A program made the position numbers and the translations under genes. A stretch of DNA of 64,000 nt from Stagnihabitans lacustris. GTDB lineage: Bacteria; Pseudomonadota; Alphaproteobacteria; Rhodobacterales; Rhodobacteraceae. A model generated the notes under the pieces. The model had not been told where the DNA came from. It ran no database searches and was given only the letters and a program-made list of their open reading frames with translations. Where the stretch lies: the NCBI RefSeq assembly GCF_025950525.1, contig NZ_JAPDGS010000007.1, forward strand, positions 1-64,000. The letters run 5' to 3'. This document shows, one piece after another, positions 1-10,763 of the stretch (positions are counted from its first letter, which is position 1; the number at the start of each line of letters is the position of its first letter).

Positions 1-110
1 CGGAATTCGTCTTCGGTCAGCGAGCCATCCAGCCGCCGTTCCACCTGAGAGGTGAACTGCGCCACGCGGGAGGCGATGAAGGCTTCGTCGAATTCGGAAT
101 AGGAATACAT
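1..110 (-). CDS. cysI: Sulfite/nitrite reductase hemoprotein, N-terminal fragment
   Basis: Only the first 36 codons are in the window; the gene runs off the left edge. The readable N-terminus (starting MYSYSEFDEAFIASRVAQF, followed by VERRLDGSLTEDEF) resembles the start of the siroheme/4Fe-4S sulfite reductase of Rhodobacterales, which reduces sulfite to sulfide in assimilatory sulfur metabolism. The setting agrees: just upstream on the same strand are a DUF2849 gene and cobA, whose product makes precorrin-2 on the way to siroheme. The catalytic cysteines are outside the window, so the call rests on the N-terminus and the operon order. Confidence 0.75.
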   Translation of the reverse strand, partial: MYSYSEFDEAFIASRVAQFTSQVERRLDGSLTEDEF

Positions 111-144
111 GGCTTGCCTCTTTGGCGCGGGCTTTTGGGGAGAT

Positions 145-241
145 CCCGGGGTATGGGCCCCGGGCTAAGCGGATGTTCGGGTCGTGCCGGATGAGAACCC
201 GGGGCTTGCGCGACGCTGCGTAGCCCGGGGTATACCCCGGG
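145..241. repeat. GC palindromes in the cysI-DUF2849 gap
   Basis: Two related palindromic units occupy this 132-bp gap. Positions 224-241 are the perfect 18-bp palindrome CCCGGGGTATACCCCGGG, preceded by GCGTAG. Positions 145-167 are a variant in the opposite orientation with a 4-bp difference in the centre. The 18-mer with its 6-bp flank recurs exactly at 30058-30081. This looks like a short dispersed extragenic palindrome; no function can be read from it. Confidence 0.6.
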
Positions 242-242
242 T

Positions 243-545
243 TTATGTCAGATCGACCTGTTTGCCATGGGCATAGTTCGACGGGCCACGGGTGCGGAAC
301 TCTTCGCGGAAATGGGTGGGTTCGGGACCCTTCGCGCCGGGACGCGCATCGGCAAGGTAGGGGCCCACGACATACAGCGGCTGCTTGGCGGCAAGGGCCA
401 GGAATTCGGCGGCCCGGGTCTCGTCCTCCAACAGCGCGGCTTCGTGGTGATGGGGCGTCCATTCGCCTGCCGCGTTCAGATAGACCACATCGCCTTCGCG
501 CAGGCGGTTGGCGGTGACGACTTTGGGGGTGAAACGGCGGCTCAT
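243..545 (-). CDS. DUF2849 domain protein
   Basis: A 100-residue protein starting MSRRFTPKVVTANRLREGDVVYL. It matches the DUF2849 family, small proteins found next to assimilatory sulfite reductase genes in alphaproteobacteria; their biochemical role is not established. The start codon overlaps the cobA stop by 4 nt (ATGA, 542-545), which fixes the start and argues for translational coupling. cysI follows after a gap containing a palindromic repeat. A role in siroheme delivery or sulfite reductase function is inferred from position only. Confidence 0.8.
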   Translation of the reverse strand: MSRRFTPKVVTANRLREGDVVYLNAAGEWTPHHHEAALLEDETRAAEFLALAAKQPLYVVGPYLADARPGAKGPEPTHFREEFRTRGPSNYAHGKQVDLT

Positions 546-1303
546 GGCAGGGCCTCTTGCAAGGAGAAGGACAGGGCTTCGCGGGGCGCGAGGCCGTAAA
601 GGATGACGGCGGGGCCCGTGGCGCGGCTTGCTGCCTCGGGCAGGGTGGCCAGCGTGGCGGCAATCACGCGCTGATCGGGGCGCGAGACGTTTTCGACCAG
701 CGTCACCGGGGTGGCGGGATCGGCGCCATGCATCATCAGGCGGCCCTGGACGAAGCGGGCGGATTTCTTGCCCATATAGATCGCCGCGACCTGACCCACG
801 GCGGCCAGACCATGCCAATCCTGTTCGGCAAAGCCCGCCATGTCATGACCGGTGACAATCCGCACTTGGGCATTGCGACCGCGCCGGGTCAGGCTTTGCC
901 CGATCTCGGCGGCGGCGACCGTGCTGGCGGTCAGGCCGGGCAGGATGGTGAAGGCAAGGCCATGGGCCTCTAGCGCCTCGATTTCCTCGTCCAGACGGCC
1001 AAAGATGCCGCAATCCCCCGCCTTCAGCCGCGCAACCCGCAGGCCGGCCCGGGCGTGCAGGATCAGCGCCGCATTGATCTCGGCCTGGGGGGTGTGGGCG
1101 CCAAAGCCCTCTTTGCCCATGTCGATCTTTTGCGCCGTGGTGGGGATCAGCGCCAGGATTTCGGGCCCGACCAGCCGGTCATGGATCACCACATCCGCCG
1201 CCTGCAAGGCCGCCAAGGCCCCCAGCGTCAGATGCGCAGCCGCCCCCGGTCCGGCACCGATGAAGGTGACGGGCGACAGCGCGCGGGGGGGCAGGTCGGT
1301 CAT
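542..1303 (-). CDS. cobA: Uroporphyrinogen-III C-methyltransferase
   Basis: A 253-residue SAM-dependent methyltransferase converting uroporphyrinogen III to precorrin-2, the branch point towards siroheme and cobalamin. The N-terminal glycine loop GAGPG (residues 16-20), a KAGDCGIFGR segment near residue 95 (equivalent to the GGDPxxFGR motif of the family) and a C-terminal NVSRPDQ segment are visible. The length equals a lone SUMT domain, so it lacks the dehydrogenase/ferrochelatase half of CysG. Operon position before DUF2849 and cysI points to siroheme supply for sulfite reduction. The reading frame stays open upstream into the divergent Lrp gene; the start at MTDLPPRA fits the family length. 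Confidence 0.88.
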   Translation of the reverse strand: MTDLPPRALSPVTFIGAGPGAAAHLTLGALAALQAADVVIHDRLVGPEILALIPTTAQKIDMGKEGFGAHTPQAEINAALILHARAGLRVARLKAGDCGIFGRLDEEIEALEAHGLAFTILPGLTASTVAAAEIGQSLTRRGRNAQVRIVTGHDMAGFAEQDWHGLAAVGQVAAIYMGKKSARFVQGRLMMHGADPATPVTLVENVSRPDQRVIAATLATLPEAASRATGPAVILYGLAPREALSFSLQEALP

Positions 1304-1453
1304 GGGCAGTCCCAAGGTTTCGCGGCGGCTTCTGTTGCGGCGGTATATAGAATAATTTCCCGGGCCTGCGCCATAGGCTCTGGACAATAAGGAAGTTCGT
1401 TTACTAGAGGTTTGCGGGCAGAATACGGTTCCGTGAAACCGGGGGGATTTGGA

Positions 1454-1915
1454 ATGGCTGCCCAAGTGGACGAGTTGGACCGCAAGATCCTGGCCGAATT
1501 GCAGGTCGATGCCGAGCAGAGCCTGGACGAGATCGCCCGCAAGGTGGGATCGTCCAAGACGCCGGTCTGGAACCGGATCAAGCGGATGCGCGAGGCCGGG
1601 ATCATCAAGCGCACCACGGCGATTTGCGACCCCGAGGGGCTGGGGTTGGAGGCCTGTTTCTTTGTCCTGGTGCGGACCTCGGAACATGAGTTGGGCTGGG
1701 AGAAGCGGTTCCTGGATGTCGTGCGTCGCCGCCCAGAGGTGCTGGAGGCGCATCGGCTGGCAGGCGACGTCGACTATATCCTGAAGGTCTGGGTGAAAAA
1801 CGCCCGCGCCTATGACGCCTTTTACCAGGCGCTGATTGCCGAGGTGAAGATCTATAACGTCACGGCTTTGCTAAGCATGGAAGAGATCAAGATGACGACC
1901 GCGCTGCCCCTGTGA
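1454..1915 (+). CDS. Lrp/AsnC family transcriptional regulator
   Basis: A 153-residue protein with an N-terminal winged helix-turn-helix (about residues 4-60, DELDRKILAELQVDAEQSLD and the recognition region SSKTPVWNRIKRM), then an effector-binding RAM domain (about 70-150). It is divergent from cobA-DUF2849-cysI with about 150 bp between, the usual place for the regulator of that operon in this group, so control of cysteine/sulfite assimilation is likely but inferred. The frame has an earlier ATG at 1412; the start at 1454 (MAAQVDELD) matches the family's short N-terminus. Confidence 0.85.
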   Translation: MAAQVDELDRKILAELQVDAEQSLDEIARKVGSSKTPVWNRIKRMREAGIIKRTTAICDPEGLGLEACFFVLVRTSEHELGWEKRFLDVVRRRPEVLEAHRLAGDVDYILKVWVKNARAYDAFYQALIAEVKIYNVTALLSMEEIKMTTALPL

Positions 1916-1993
1916 ACGGCGCCTTTGCGGTGCTGTCGCAAGGTGGGTGTTTCGGCCAAATTGAAAGCAGCGGGTGTGTTTGTGCCGTGCGCA

Positions 1994-2020
1994 AGGGAGT
2001 ATTTGGGCAAGTATGAAAGG
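1994..2020 (+). repeat. Tail of dispersed terminator-like repeat (copy 1)
   Basis: Reads GGAGTATTTGGGCAAGTATGAAA, matching the conserved tail of a repeat seen at seven other places in the window, but without a hairpin. A second shorter trace (GGCCAAATTGAAAG) lies near 1957-1970. It sits downstream of the Lrp gene and in its orientation. Confidence 0.5.
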
Positions 2021-2109
2021 GCGCGTCTGGGGTGATCCGTGCAGGCGGGGGGGCTTTCAGGTGGGGTTGGGCCTGGCGGCACGTGCCCATGGCGCCGGAA
2101 GGTGGCCTT

Positions 2110-2940
2110 TCAGGTGAGCCTTGCGCCTTGGCCGGTTGATTTGACTATGAAATCCAGCGTGGCATCGGCCAGGCTATCCAGCATCTCGGCGCCCTGGGTC
2201 GCGTTGAAGGAATGATCCATCTCGGCGATCCAGGATTGGTGCGGCCCCTTGTGGGCGGCCAGGTAAAGGTCGGCGGCCTGGGGGGCCACGGCCTCGTCCC
2301 GGGTGCCATGGGCCACGAAAAGCGGGCCGGGGTAATGGGCGACTTCCTCGGTCGGGCGGTTGTTCATCACGCCCTGGAAATAGGGGCGCTTCAGATGCAC
2401 GGTCTTGCCCCAGGACAGGTCGACACGGTGCGGCCCGGGCTCGGCCAGGCCGCGCTGAAGCCCATCCGCCCCCAAAAGCCCGGCGAAGCTTTCGCGCGGA
2501 TCGGCCACGGCGGCCCAAAGTGCGGTGGCGCGTGGTTTGTGGCTGCGGCCGGCGAAAGAGGCCGCGACCAGGCCGCCCTGGCTCCAGCCCAGCACGGCCA
2601 GGGGGGTGACGCGGGGGTCGTCCTCCAGCGCGGCCCAGGCGGCATGGGCATCGGCAATCTGGGATTCGTAAGTCGTATCGGCGAAATCGCCGTCAGAGCC
2701 GCCGCCAAGGAAGCTGCTGCCGCGGAAGTCGATGCGGAAGGAGGCCATGCCGCGCGCGGCCCAGCGGCGGGCGGTGCGGGAAAAGACGCCCTCACCCACT
2801 CCCGCGATCACCTGTTCGTCGCGCGACCCGGTAAAGCCATGCAGCATCAGCACGCAAGGCGCGGGCCCGCCCTGGGGCAGGCACAGCGTCCCTTGCAGGC
2901 GTTGGCCGGCCACGGTGGTGTTCAACAGCGTCTCGATCAT
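2110..2940 (-). CDS. Alpha/beta hydrolase
   Basis: A 276-residue single-domain alpha/beta hydrolase. The nucleophile elbow GWSQGG lies near residue 130, the oxyanion segment LHGFTGS near residue 33, an acid in HGTRDEAV near residue 222 and the catalytic His in MDHSF near 250. The substrate is not predictable; the arrangement resembles esterase or acyl-peptidase-like hydrolases. The start codon overlaps the lldD stop by 4 nt (ATGA, 2937-2940), so it is the last gene of a TMEM175-lldD-hydrolase operon. Confidence 0.82.
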   Translation of the reverse strand: MIETLLNTTVAGQRLQGTLCLPQGGPAPCVLMLHGFTGSRDEQVIAGVGEGVFSRTARRWAARGMASFRIDFRGSSFLGGGSDGDFADTTYESQIADAHAAWAALEDDPRVTPLAVLGWSQGGLVAASFAGRSHKPRATALWAAVADPRESFAGLLGADGLQRGLAEPGPHRVDLSWGKTVHLKRPYFQGVMNNRPTEEVAHYPGPLFVAHGTRDEAVAPQAADLYLAAHKGPHQSWIAEMDHSFNATQGAEMLDSLADATLDFIVKSTGQGARLT

Positions 2941-4099
2941 TCCCATTTCCCTGAAAAACCCTCGGGGACCAACACATGGTCGCGCCCGAAATCCCGCGCC
3001 TGTTGCACCCCGCACAAAGCCAAAGTCGTGTCCATTTCCTTGTGGATGACGCTCAGGGCCTCGGTCACGCCCTGTTGCCCCATCGCGCCCAGCCCATACA
3101 GAAAGCTGCGGCCGATGAAGGTGCCATCGGCGCCAAGGGCCAGCGCCTTCAGCACGTCCTGGCCCGAGCGGATGCCGCCGTCCAGAAAAACCTGGGTCCG
3201 CCCCGCCACGGCCTGAACGATGCCCGGCAGCGCGCGGATGGTCGACAGCGCGCCATCCAGTTGCCGCCCGCCGTGGTTCGACACCAGGATCGCATCGGCC
3301 CCCACATCCAGCGCCGCAAGCGCGTCTTCGGGGTCAAGGATGCCCTTCAAGATCACCTTGCCGCCCCATTTGTCGCGCAGTTTGCGCACCTTGTCCCAGT
3401 CCAGCCGCGGGTCCAGGTTCTTGTTCGACCAATCGTTCAAAGCCTGCAGCGAATGGACCCCCTTGGCATGGCCCACCACGTTGCGAAAGGTCCGGCGATG
3501 GGTCCCCAGCATCTGCAGCGACCAGCGCGGATGCAAAGCCATATCCAGCAGGTTGCGCGGCGTCAGCTTGGGCGGGGCGGTCAAGCCGTTCTTGATGTCC
3601 TTGTGGCGTTGCCCCAGGATCTGCAGGTCCAGCGTGATGACCAGCGCATCACACCCCGCTTTGCGTGCCCGTTCGATCAGGCCATCGACGAAATCTTCGT
3701 CCTGCATGACGTAAAGCTGGAACCAGAAGGGGGCGCGGGTCGCCTCGGCCACGTCCTCGATCGAACAGATGGAAAAGGTCGACAGGGTGAAGGGCACGCC
3801 GAAATCGCGGGCGGCCAGCGCGGCCTTGATCTCTCCGTCCGCCGCTTGCATCCCGCAGGACCCCACAGGCGACAGCGCCACCGGCATCACCGGCATCCGG
3901 TCCAGCATCGGCATGGCGGTGCTGCGGCCCGACAGGTCGCGCGCCACGCGTTGTCGCAGGCGGATGCGGGCAAAGTCGCTTTCGTTGTCGCGCCAAGTTT
4001 GTTCGGTGTAACTGCCGCTTTCGCAATAGTCCCAGAACATCCGCGGCACGGCGCGGCGGTGCATCTGGCGCAGGTCTTCGATACAGGTGATCGGCGGCA

Positions 4100-4100
<1 letters not shown>
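2937..4100 (-). CDS. lldD: L-lactate dehydrogenase / FMN-dependent alpha-hydroxy acid oxidase
   Basis: A 387-residue FMN enzyme oxidising an L-2-hydroxy acid, most likely lactate to pyruvate, at the membrane. The active-site signature SNHGGRQLDG is at residues 274-283 (His276 general base, Arg279 substrate carboxylate), with FMN phosphate contacts in FLDGGIRSG and GADGTFIGR further on, and QLYV at 128-131. Length is typical. The start ATG overlaps the upstream stop (TGATG at 4098-4102); a GTG three bases earlier is an alternative. Substrate preference within the family (lactate, glycolate, mandelate) cannot be fixed from sequence. Confidence 0.85.
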
Positions 4101-4669
<569 letters not shown>

Positions 4670-4708
4670 GCGGCACCCCCGAGGACCAGATTGACCGGGA
4701 AGGCGTGG

Positions 4709-5149
4709 TTAATCAAGCCTCTCTACCGCGGTGATCCTTGCGGCCTGGCCCATCAGGATTGCGCCCTGTTTCACGGTCCAGATCGTCGCCCTGATGCGGA
4801 ACCGCCGCCCCTCGGTTGATATCCTTATGCCGCGGTAGTCGCTGACAAAGCCCCGGTCCGCGGCCTCGGCCAAATAGCGGCTGCGGTCGCTTTGGATCGA
4901 AGGGTCGTCCTCGGCGGACAGGCGCGAGGGCAGGGCGGTGAAGCGCGCCCAATCGGTCTCCCACAGGTCCAGAGCCGCCGGATTGGCCCAGCGAAAGACC
5001 GGGTCGGCCTGGGTGCCATGGGAGACGATGGGGCAGGGGTCCTGCCAGGGTGAAATCACACCCCCCGTCAGCGCCAGATGGCTTGCGGCCAGGATCGCCG
5101 CATAGCCGGGGTCCGGATCAGCCCCCGTTTCACCCTTTGTGCGCGCCAT
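4709..5149 (-). CDS. MEKHLA domain protein
   Basis: A 146-residue protein matching the MEKHLA domain family (PAS-related fold): an alternation of [35 protein letters not shown] and [10 protein letters not shown] segments. Cyanobacterial and proteobacterial members are stand-alone; no biochemical role is established. Its start at 5149 lies 20 bp inside the end of trpA, so it is probably cotranscribed with it. Confidence 0.75.
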   Translation of the reverse strand: MARTKGETGADPDPGYAAILAASHLALTGGVISPWQDPCPIVSHGTQADPVFRWANPAALDLWETDWARFTALPSRLSAEDDPSIQSDRSRYLAEAADRGFVSDYRGIRISTEGRRFRIRATIWTVKQGAILMGQAARITAVERLD

Positions 5150-5921
5150 CGGCCAGCGATTTGACAAAGGCCAGGACCTCGGCCGCGGATTTGCCCTCGC
5201 CGATCTGCTTGACGATGGCAGAGCCCACGACACAGCCATCGGCAATCGCAGCGATAGATTGCGCGCTTTCGGGGGTGTTGATGCCAAAGCCCACGATGAC
5301 CGGCAGGTCGGTCGACCGCTTGATCCGGGCGACTTCGGGGGCCACGTCCTCGGGGCGGGCGGCGGCGGCCCCGGTGATCCCGGTGATCGAGACGTAATAG
5401 ACGAAACCAGAGGTGTTCTGCAGCACCTTGGGCAAGCGTTTGTCATCGGTCGTGGGGGTGGCCAGCCGGATGAAGTTCAGCCCGGCCTTTTGCGCGGGGA
5501 TGCACAGTTCGTCGTCCTCTTCGGGCGGCAAGTCGACGATGATCAGCCCGTCGATCCCGGCCGCCTTGGCCTGGGTCAGGAAAAGGTCCACACCGCGCGA
5601 ATAGATCGGGTTGTAGTAGCCCATCAGCACGATGGGCGTCGTGTTGTCACCCGTCCGAAAGGCGCGCACCAGGGCCAGCGTCTTGTCCAGCGTCATGCCG
5701 CCTTCCAGCGCGCGTTGACCGGCCAGCTGGATCGTCGGGCCATCGGCCATCGGATCGGTGAAGGGCAGGCCCAGTTCAATGACATCGACCCCAGCGCCCG
5801 GCAGGCCCTGCATCACGGCCAGGGTCGTGGCCTCATCGGGGTCGCCCGCCATGATATAGGTGACGAAGGCCTTTTTCCCCGCAGCCTTCAGGCTGGCGAA
5901 TTTGGCGTCGATTCGGGTCAT
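5130..5921 (-). CDS. trpA: Tryptophan synthase alpha chain
   Basis: A 263-residue TIM-barrel enzyme cleaving indole-3-glycerol phosphate to indole and glyceraldehyde-3-phosphate; indole is channelled to TrpB. The catalytic Glu49 ([11 protein letters not shown]) and Asp60 (MADGPTIQ) match the Salmonella numbering, and the phosphate-binding loop GFGINTPE is present. No trpB is adjacent upstream (ychF is divergent), so trpA is separated from trpB here. A MEKHLA gene overlaps its 3' end. Confidence 0.93.
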   Translation of the reverse strand: MTRIDAKFASLKAAGKKAFVTYIMAGDPDEATTLAVMQGLPGAGVDVIELGLPFTDPMADGPTIQLAGQRALEGGMTLDKTLALVRAFRTGDNTTPIVLMGYYNPIYSRGVDLFLTQAKAAGIDGLIIVDLPPEEDDELCIPAQKAGLNFIRLATPTTDDKRLPKVLQNTSGFVYYVSITGITGAAAARPEDVAPEVARIKRSTDLPVIVGFGINTPESAQSIAAIADGCVVGSAIVKQIGEGKSAAEVLAFVKSLADGAHKG

Positions 5922-6053
5922 GATTGGCCTCCCAATGGTCTTTGGCCACAGGGTTTGCACGCGGGCGACGCGAAAGGCAAGGCGCAGGCGGGCTTGACCC
6001 GCAGCGCCCGCGCGCCTATTGCGCGGGGCAACAGCGGGACAAAGGGGAATGTG

Positions 6054-7151
6054 ATGGGTTTCAAGATGGGGATCGTGGGTCTGCCGAATGTCGGCAAGTC
6101 GACGCTGTTCAACGCGCTGACCCGGACGGCGGCGGCCCAGGCGGCCAATTTCCCCTTTTGCACGATCGAGCCCAATGTGGGCGAAGTGGCCGTCCCCGAT
6201 GCGCGCCTGGACGTGTTGGCGGGGATTGCCGGGTCCAAGACCATCATCCCGACGCGCATGACCTTTGTCGATATCGCGGGCCTCGTGCGCGGCGCGTCCA
6301 AGGGAGAGGGCCTGGGCAACCAATTCCTTGCCAATATCCGCGAATGTGACGCCATCGCCCATGTGCTGCGCTGCTTTGAAGACGGCGACATCACCCATGT
6401 CGAGGGCCGCATCGACCCGGTCGCCGACGCCGAGACCATCGAAACCGAATTGATGCTGGCCGATATGGAAAGCATCGAACGCCGCCTGACCGCCTTGGGC
6501 AAAAAGCTGCGCGGCGGCGATCAGGACACGTTGGACCAAGATCGGCTGTTGCGCGCCGCTTTGGCCGTGCTGAACGAGGGCAAGCCCGCGCGGACCGTGA
6601 AGGTGGCCGAGGACGATCAGCGCCTCTGGCGGCAGTTGATGCTTTTGACCTCCAAGCCGGTGCTGTTCGTCTGCAACGTCGAAGAGGCCAAGGCCGCGAC
6701 GGGCAATTCTCAGTCCGACCGCGTGGCGGAGATGGCGCGGGCGCAAGGCGCGGGGACCGTTGTAATCTCGGCCCGGATCGAAGAAGAACTGGCCCAGATG
6801 CCCGCCGACGACGCGGTGATGTTCCTGGAGGAAATGGGCCTGCACGAGGCGGGTCTGGATCGCCTGATCAAGGCGGGCTATGCGCTGTTGGGCCTGCAGA
6901 CCTATTTCACCGTGGGCCCGAAAGAGGCCCGCGCCTGGACGATCACCAAGGGGACGCTGGCGCCGCAAGCCGCTGGCGTGATCCATGGCGATTTCGAGAA
7001 GGGCTTCATCCGGTCGGAAACCGTGGGCTATGACGACTACGTGGCCGGCAAGGGCGAAGCGGGCGCCAAGGAGGCCGGCAAGTTCCGTGTCGAAGGCAAG
7101 ACCTATGAGGTCAAGGACGGGGATGTGTTGCACTTCCTGTTCAACGCGTAA
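6054..7151 (+). CDS. ychF: Redox-regulated ATPase YchF
   Basis: A 365-residue Obg-family P-loop protein. It has G1 GLPNVGKS (residues 9-16), switch/G3 [10 protein letters not shown] near 73-82, and NVEE at 208-211 in place of NKxD, the change that gives YchF/OLA1 proteins ATP rather than GTP preference. A C-terminal TGS domain spans about 280-364. Full length. It is divergent from trpA with a 132-bp gap. A strong rho-independent terminator follows at 7185-7211. Confidence 0.93.
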   Translation: MGFKMGIVGLPNVGKSTLFNALTRTAAAQAANFPFCTIEPNVGEVAVPDARLDVLAGIAGSKTIIPTRMTFVDIAGLVRGASKGEGLGNQFLANIRECDAIAHVLRCFEDGDITHVEGRIDPVADAETIETELMLADMESIERRLTALGKKLRGGDQDTLDQDRLLRAALAVLNEGKPARTVKVAEDDQRLWRQLMLLTSKPVLFVCNVEEAKAATGNSQSDRVAEMARAQGAGTVVISARIEEELAQMPADDAVMFLEEMGLHEAGLDRLIKAGYALLGLQTYFTVGPKEARAWTITKGTLAPQAAGVIHGDFEKGFIRSETVGYDDYVAGKGEAGAKEAGKFRVEGKTYEVKDGDVLHFLFNA

Positions 7152-7184
7152 GCGGTGGGGTGAAGCGCACCCTACGAGGTGACG

Positions 7185-7211
7185 CGGCCGCTCCGATGGG
7201 GCGGCCGTTTT
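7185..7211 (+). terminator. Rho-independent terminator of ychF
   Basis: A 10-bp stem CGGCCGCTCC / GGGGCGGCCG (one T-G pair) with a 3-nt loop (GAT) followed by TTTT. Confidence 0.8.
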
Positions 7212-7272
7212 GGTTTGCGGCGGCGTACATTGGGACTTAGCCTTCGTCCGAAGTTCATTTGAGGAGAGAGCC

Positions 7273-8130
7273 ATGCAGCGTTCAGGCGGGATGGTGCATT
7301 GGGCCTTTCAAATCACGGCTGAATTGGCACGAGGCGTCGGGCGATACCTTTTCTTGGTGTTCTTCCTGATCTCGCTCTCTTTGAATCTCGCTTTCTGGAT
7401 CGGCGGAGAGGTTGCCTCCGCTGTCGGGAACGGCATTTCCGCGATAAGCGGGATCGACCTGCCCAGCACCCGGGCCGCAAAGGCAGAGGTCAAGCTGGCC
7501 CAGGCCACGGCACGCGAGGCCCGCATCGCCGAGAAGCTGGCAGCCAGCACCGTGCGAGAGGCGCGCCTGACCAAAGCCCTCGCGCTGCAGACGCTCAAGG
7601 CCAAGGAATACTATGGCAAGCTCGTCGCCCGTCACATCGAGTTGCGTCAAGTCAGGGCGGAACTTGCCGTGGTGTCGCGAGCCTGGCTTAGGGCACGGGA
7701 GGTGGTTCTGCGTTTCGGGACGGTGGCGCGGCGGCAAATGGCGCGTTGGGCGGGTGACAAGTTGTCTTCGCTGGTCGGCAAGGCGATTCCCTATGCAGGA
7801 ACGGCGGTCGCGGTGGCCGATGTCGGGCTCGACTTGGCGATGACTTGTGATCTGATGAAAGAGTTGGACTCGCTTCAGCTGGCGCTTGTGCCGACCGAAG
7901 CGACGGGAGCCGAGACGAGCAAGGTCTGCGGCATGAAGGTGCCGAGCGTGGACGAAATCTGGCAGATGGTGAAGTCCAGCCCGGCGCGGGCCTGGGAGGC
8001 GTCACAGGCCGTGCTGACCTCCTTGCCAGTCCAAATGCCCGACCTTCCGAATATTTCCTGGCCGGATATCGCGCTCCCTGACTTGTCGATGCCGGAGGTC
8101 AACTGGCCCGACTGGCTGCCGCAACCTTAA
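7273..8130 (+). CDS. Membrane-anchored coiled-coil protein of unknown function
   Basis: A 285-residue protein I cannot assign. A transmembrane segment at about residues 24-46 is followed by a long Ala/Lys/Glu/Arg-rich, coiled-coil-like region (about 70-150). A small hydrophobic stretch (about 175-195, containing [19 protein letters not shown]) comes next. The Pro/Asp/Trp-rich C-terminus repeats a WPD/LPD motif (SWPD, ALPD, NWPD). A GAGGAGAGAG ribosome-binding site lies just before the ATG. It stands alone between the ychF terminator and the convergent tldD. Base composition looks less GC-rich than its neighbours. Confidence 0.7.
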   Translation: MQRSGGMVHWAFQITAELARGVGRYLFLVFFLISLSLNLAFWIGGEVASAVGNGISAISGIDLPSTRAAKAEVKLAQATAREARIAEKLAASTVREARLTKALALQTLKAKEYYGKLVARHIELRQVRAELAVVSRAWLRAREVVLRFGTVARRQMARWAGDKLSSLVGKAIPYAGTAVAVADVGLDLAMTCDLMKELDSLQLALVPTEATGAETSKVCGMKVPSVDEIWQMVKSSPARAWEASQAVLTSLPVQMPDLPNISWPDIALPDLSMPEVNWPDWLPQP

Positions 8131-8178
8131 GTCCTGTCTTGCCTCGCCGCCCGCGTAGTTTGCGCTTTAGCGCACCGC

Positions 8179-9600
8179 TCACCCCCCCGCGCCGCCCACC
8201 GTCAGCCCGCCGATCATCAGCGTCGGTTGCCCCACCCCAACCGGCACCCATTGCCCGGCCTTGCCGCAATTGCCGATGCCGGGGTCCAGCGACAGGTCAT
8301 TGCCAATCGCCCGGATGCCCTTCAAGGCCGTCGCCCCATCCCCGATGAGGGTGGCGCCCTTGACCGGAGCCCCGATGACGCCGTTCTTCACGCGGTAGGC
8401 CTCGGTGCAGGAGAAAACGAACTTGCCATTGGTGATATCCACCTGGCCGCCGCCGAAGCCGACCGCATAGATGCCGTCTTTCAGCGAGGCCACGATGGCT
8501 TCGGGCTCTTCGTTCCCGGACAGCATATAAGTGTTCGTCATCCGCGGCATCGGGATATGGGCGTGGCTCTCGCGCCGCCCGTTCCCGGTGGGGCGAACCC
8601 CCATCAGCCGCGCATTTTGGCGGTCTTGCATATAGCCCACCAGAATCCCGTCCTCGATCAGAACATTCTTCGCCGAGGGCGTGCCCTCGTCATCGACCGA
8701 AATCGACCCCCGCCGATCCGGGATCGTGCCGTCGTCCAGCACCGTCACGCCCTTCGACGCAATCCGCTGCCCCAAAAGCCCCGCAAAGGCCGAGGTCCCC
8801 TTGCGGTTGAAATCGCCCTCCAGCCCGTGACCGATGGCCTCGTGCAGCAAGATCCCCGGCCAGCCCGGCCCCAGGACCACATCCATCGCCCCCGCAGGCG
8901 CAGGCACCGCGCCAAGGTTGACCACCGCGATCCGCAACGCCTCACGCAGTTGCGCCTGCCAGAAGGCGGGCTCCATCAGTTGCAACAACCCATGGCGCCC
9001 GCCCGCCCCGGTGCCGCCCTGTTCGCGGCGGCCGGCCTCTTCGACCACGACCGAGACATTCAGCCGCGCCATCGGACGGAAATCGCTGACAAGGCCGCCC
9101 TCGGGGCGCAGGATCACCACCTCTTGCACGCCCGCCGAAATGGTCGCCGACACCTGGATCACGCGGGGGTCCAAAGCGCGGGCATAGGCGTCGATCTCTT
9201 TCAGGATGTCGATCTTGGTGGCAAACACCGCGTCCTCCATCGGGTCGCGGTCGCCATAAAGCTTCACATTCGTCCCCGGAGGCGCCGCAGCCAGCACACC
9301 GCCGCCCGCCCCCACCGCCAGCCGCGCGGTTCCCACGGCGCGGCGCAAAGCGGCCTCCGACACCTCGGTCGCATGGGCGTAACCGGCCACCTCGCCGCGC
9401 ACAGCGCGCAGGCCGAACCCTTCGGAGGCATCATAGCTGGCCGTCTTGATCCGCCGGTCATCCAGCACCAAAGCCTCTGACCGGCGGCGTTCCAGGAAGA
9501 GTTCGCCATCATCCGCCCCCGCCACGGCCTCGCGCAGAAGGGCCAGGGCGGCGCCCTCGTCAAGATGGGTCTCGAAAGGGCGGAAGGGGGCTTCGGTCAT
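8179..9600 (-). CDS. tldD: Metalloprotease TldD
   Basis: A 473-residue subunit of the TldD/TldE zinc protease, which degrades unfolded peptides and matures some peptide natural products and antitoxins. The HExxxH motif HEAIGH is at residues 253-258 and the conserved Gly-rich C-terminus with a Cys (GNCGKAGQ) near 452 supplies the third ligand. Length is normal. No tldE is nearby. The gene is divergent from ctaC with a 241-bp gap. Confidence 0.92.
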   Translation of the reverse strand: MTEAPFRPFETHLDEGAALALLREAVAGADDGELFLERRRSEALVLDDRRIKTASYDASEGFGLRAVRGEVAGYAHATEVSEAALRRAVGTARLAVGAGGGVLAAAPPGTNVKLYGDRDPMEDAVFATKIDILKEIDAYARALDPRVIQVSATISAGVQEVVILRPEGGLVSDFRPMARLNVSVVVEEAGRREQGGTGAGGRHGLLQLMEPAFWQAQLREALRIAVVNLGAVPAPAGAMDVVLGPGWPGILLHEAIGHGLEGDFNRKGTSAFAGLLGQRIASKGVTVLDDGTIPDRRGSISVDDEGTPSAKNVLIEDGILVGYMQDRQNARLMGVRPTGNGRRESHAHIPMPRMTNTYMLSGNEEPEAIVASLKDGIYAVGFGGGQVDITNGKFVFSCTEAYRVKNGVIGAPVKGATLIGDGATALKGIRAIGNDLSLDPGIGNCGKAGQWVPVGVGQPTLMIGGLTVGGAGG

Positions 9601-9841
9601 GATCTGGGGCTTTCCATGGCGGGGCAGATGCGGCCCCTTTGACCTCATAGCTAGGGGGGCCGGGGGAAAACCGCAAGGCATGGGGAAAATGGGCTGGATT
9701 TCAAGGCGCAGCGCCCCACGTTTCGCTTGCCCCCAAAGCGGCGATATGGTTTCACCACTTCGGGAAAGAGTTGGATTCTGTCCGTCAGGGGCAGGGTCCC
9801 AAGAGGCGGCGAAAGCGCCGCGCAGGGAACGGGAATTTGAT

Positions 9842-10699
9842 ATGAGCTTCAAGACCTCGCTTCGCGGGAAGTTCTTTGGCGGTATGGCCTTCGGTGCTTT
9901 GGCCGCAAGTGCTTTGGCCCTGAGCGCCGGCGGCGCCTTTGCCCAGGCGCTGGAAAAGATCGGCGTGCCGGTGCCCATGGGCACCGCCTTCCAACCCGCC
10001 GCTACCCCTGTCGCCGTCCAGGCCCAGGCGCTGGAACACATGGTCATGTGGATCATCGGCGCCATCACGGTCTTTGTCTGCGGCCTTCTGCTGTGGGTCA
10101 TCGTCCGGTTCAACGCCAAGGCGAACCCGACCCCGGCCAAGTTCACGCACAACACGCCGCTGGAAGTGGCATGGACCCTGGTTCCGATCCTGGTTCTGGT
10201 GTTCATCGGCTCTTTCTCGTTGCCGGCGCTGTTCAACCAGGTCGAGATCCCCGAGGCCGATTTGACCGTCAAGGTCACGGGCAACCAGTGGTATTGGTCC
10301 TATGAATACCCCGATGCCGGCGTCGCCTTCGACTCCGTGCTGCTGGAGCGGGATCAACTGGAGGCCGCGGGCTATGCGCAGTCCGACTACCTGCTGGCGG
10401 TCGACAACGCCCTGGTGGTTCCGGTCAACAAGATCGTCAAGGTCGAGATGACCGGCGCCGATGTGATCCATGCCTGGGCCGTTCCGGCCTTTGGCGTGAT
10501 GCACTCGGCCGTTCCGGGCCGTCTGGGCGAGACCTGGTTCCAGGCGACGCAAGAGGGCATCTATTTCGGCCAATGCACCACGCTGTGCGGCCAAGGCCAT
10601 GCCTATATGCCCATCGCGGTCAAGGTTGTCTCGGAAGAGGCCTATGCCAAATGGGTCGAGGGCGCCAAGGGCGGCAACTACCAGCTGGCTTCGAACTGA
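9842..10699 (+). CDS. ctaC: Cytochrome c oxidase subunit II (aa3 type)
   Basis: A 285-residue precursor of the CuA subunit. A signal peptide (about residues 1-34, cleavage after GAFA) is followed by two transmembrane helices (about 66-90 and 108-132) and a periplasmic cupredoxin domain. The CuA ligands are visible: His210, Cys245, Cys249, His253 and Met256, and the electron-entry motif QWYWSYEY lies at 149-156. It starts the ctaC-ctaB-orf-ctaG-ctaE locus; subunit I (ctaD) is not in the window, as is usual in this group. Confidence 0.95.
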   Translation: MSFKTSLRGKFFGGMAFGALAASALALSAGGAFAQALEKIGVPVPMGTAFQPAATPVAVQAQALEHMVMWIIGAITVFVCGLLLWVIVRFNAKANPTPAKFTHNTPLEVAWTLVPILVLVFIGSFSLPALFNQVEIPEADLTVKVTGNQWYWSYEYPDAGVAFDSVLLERDQLEAAGYAQSDYLLAVDNALVVPVNKIVKVEMTGADVIHAWAVPAFGVMHSAVPGRLGETWFQATQEGIYFGQCTTLCGQGHAYMPIAVKVVSEEAYAKWVEGAKGGNYQLASN

Positions 10700-10717
10700 G
10701 CCTTTGAACATTTTGGG

Positions 10718-10742
10718 CAGGCCCCTCCGCACGGGGGGCCTG
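10718..10742 (+). terminator. Hairpin between ctaC and ctaB
   Basis: Arms CAGGCCCC and GGGGGGCCTG enclose a short loop; no clear T-run follows. It could reduce readthrough into, or stabilise the mRNA end before, the assembly genes. Confidence 0.5.
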
Positions 10743-10763
10743 TCGTCTTGAAGGGGCCAAGCC

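Noticed and set aside
5925-7274. Long upstream extension of the trpA frame, antisense to ychF
   Set aside because: The TrpA sequence begins cleanly at 5921; the extension is antisense to an intact ychF and has no homology.
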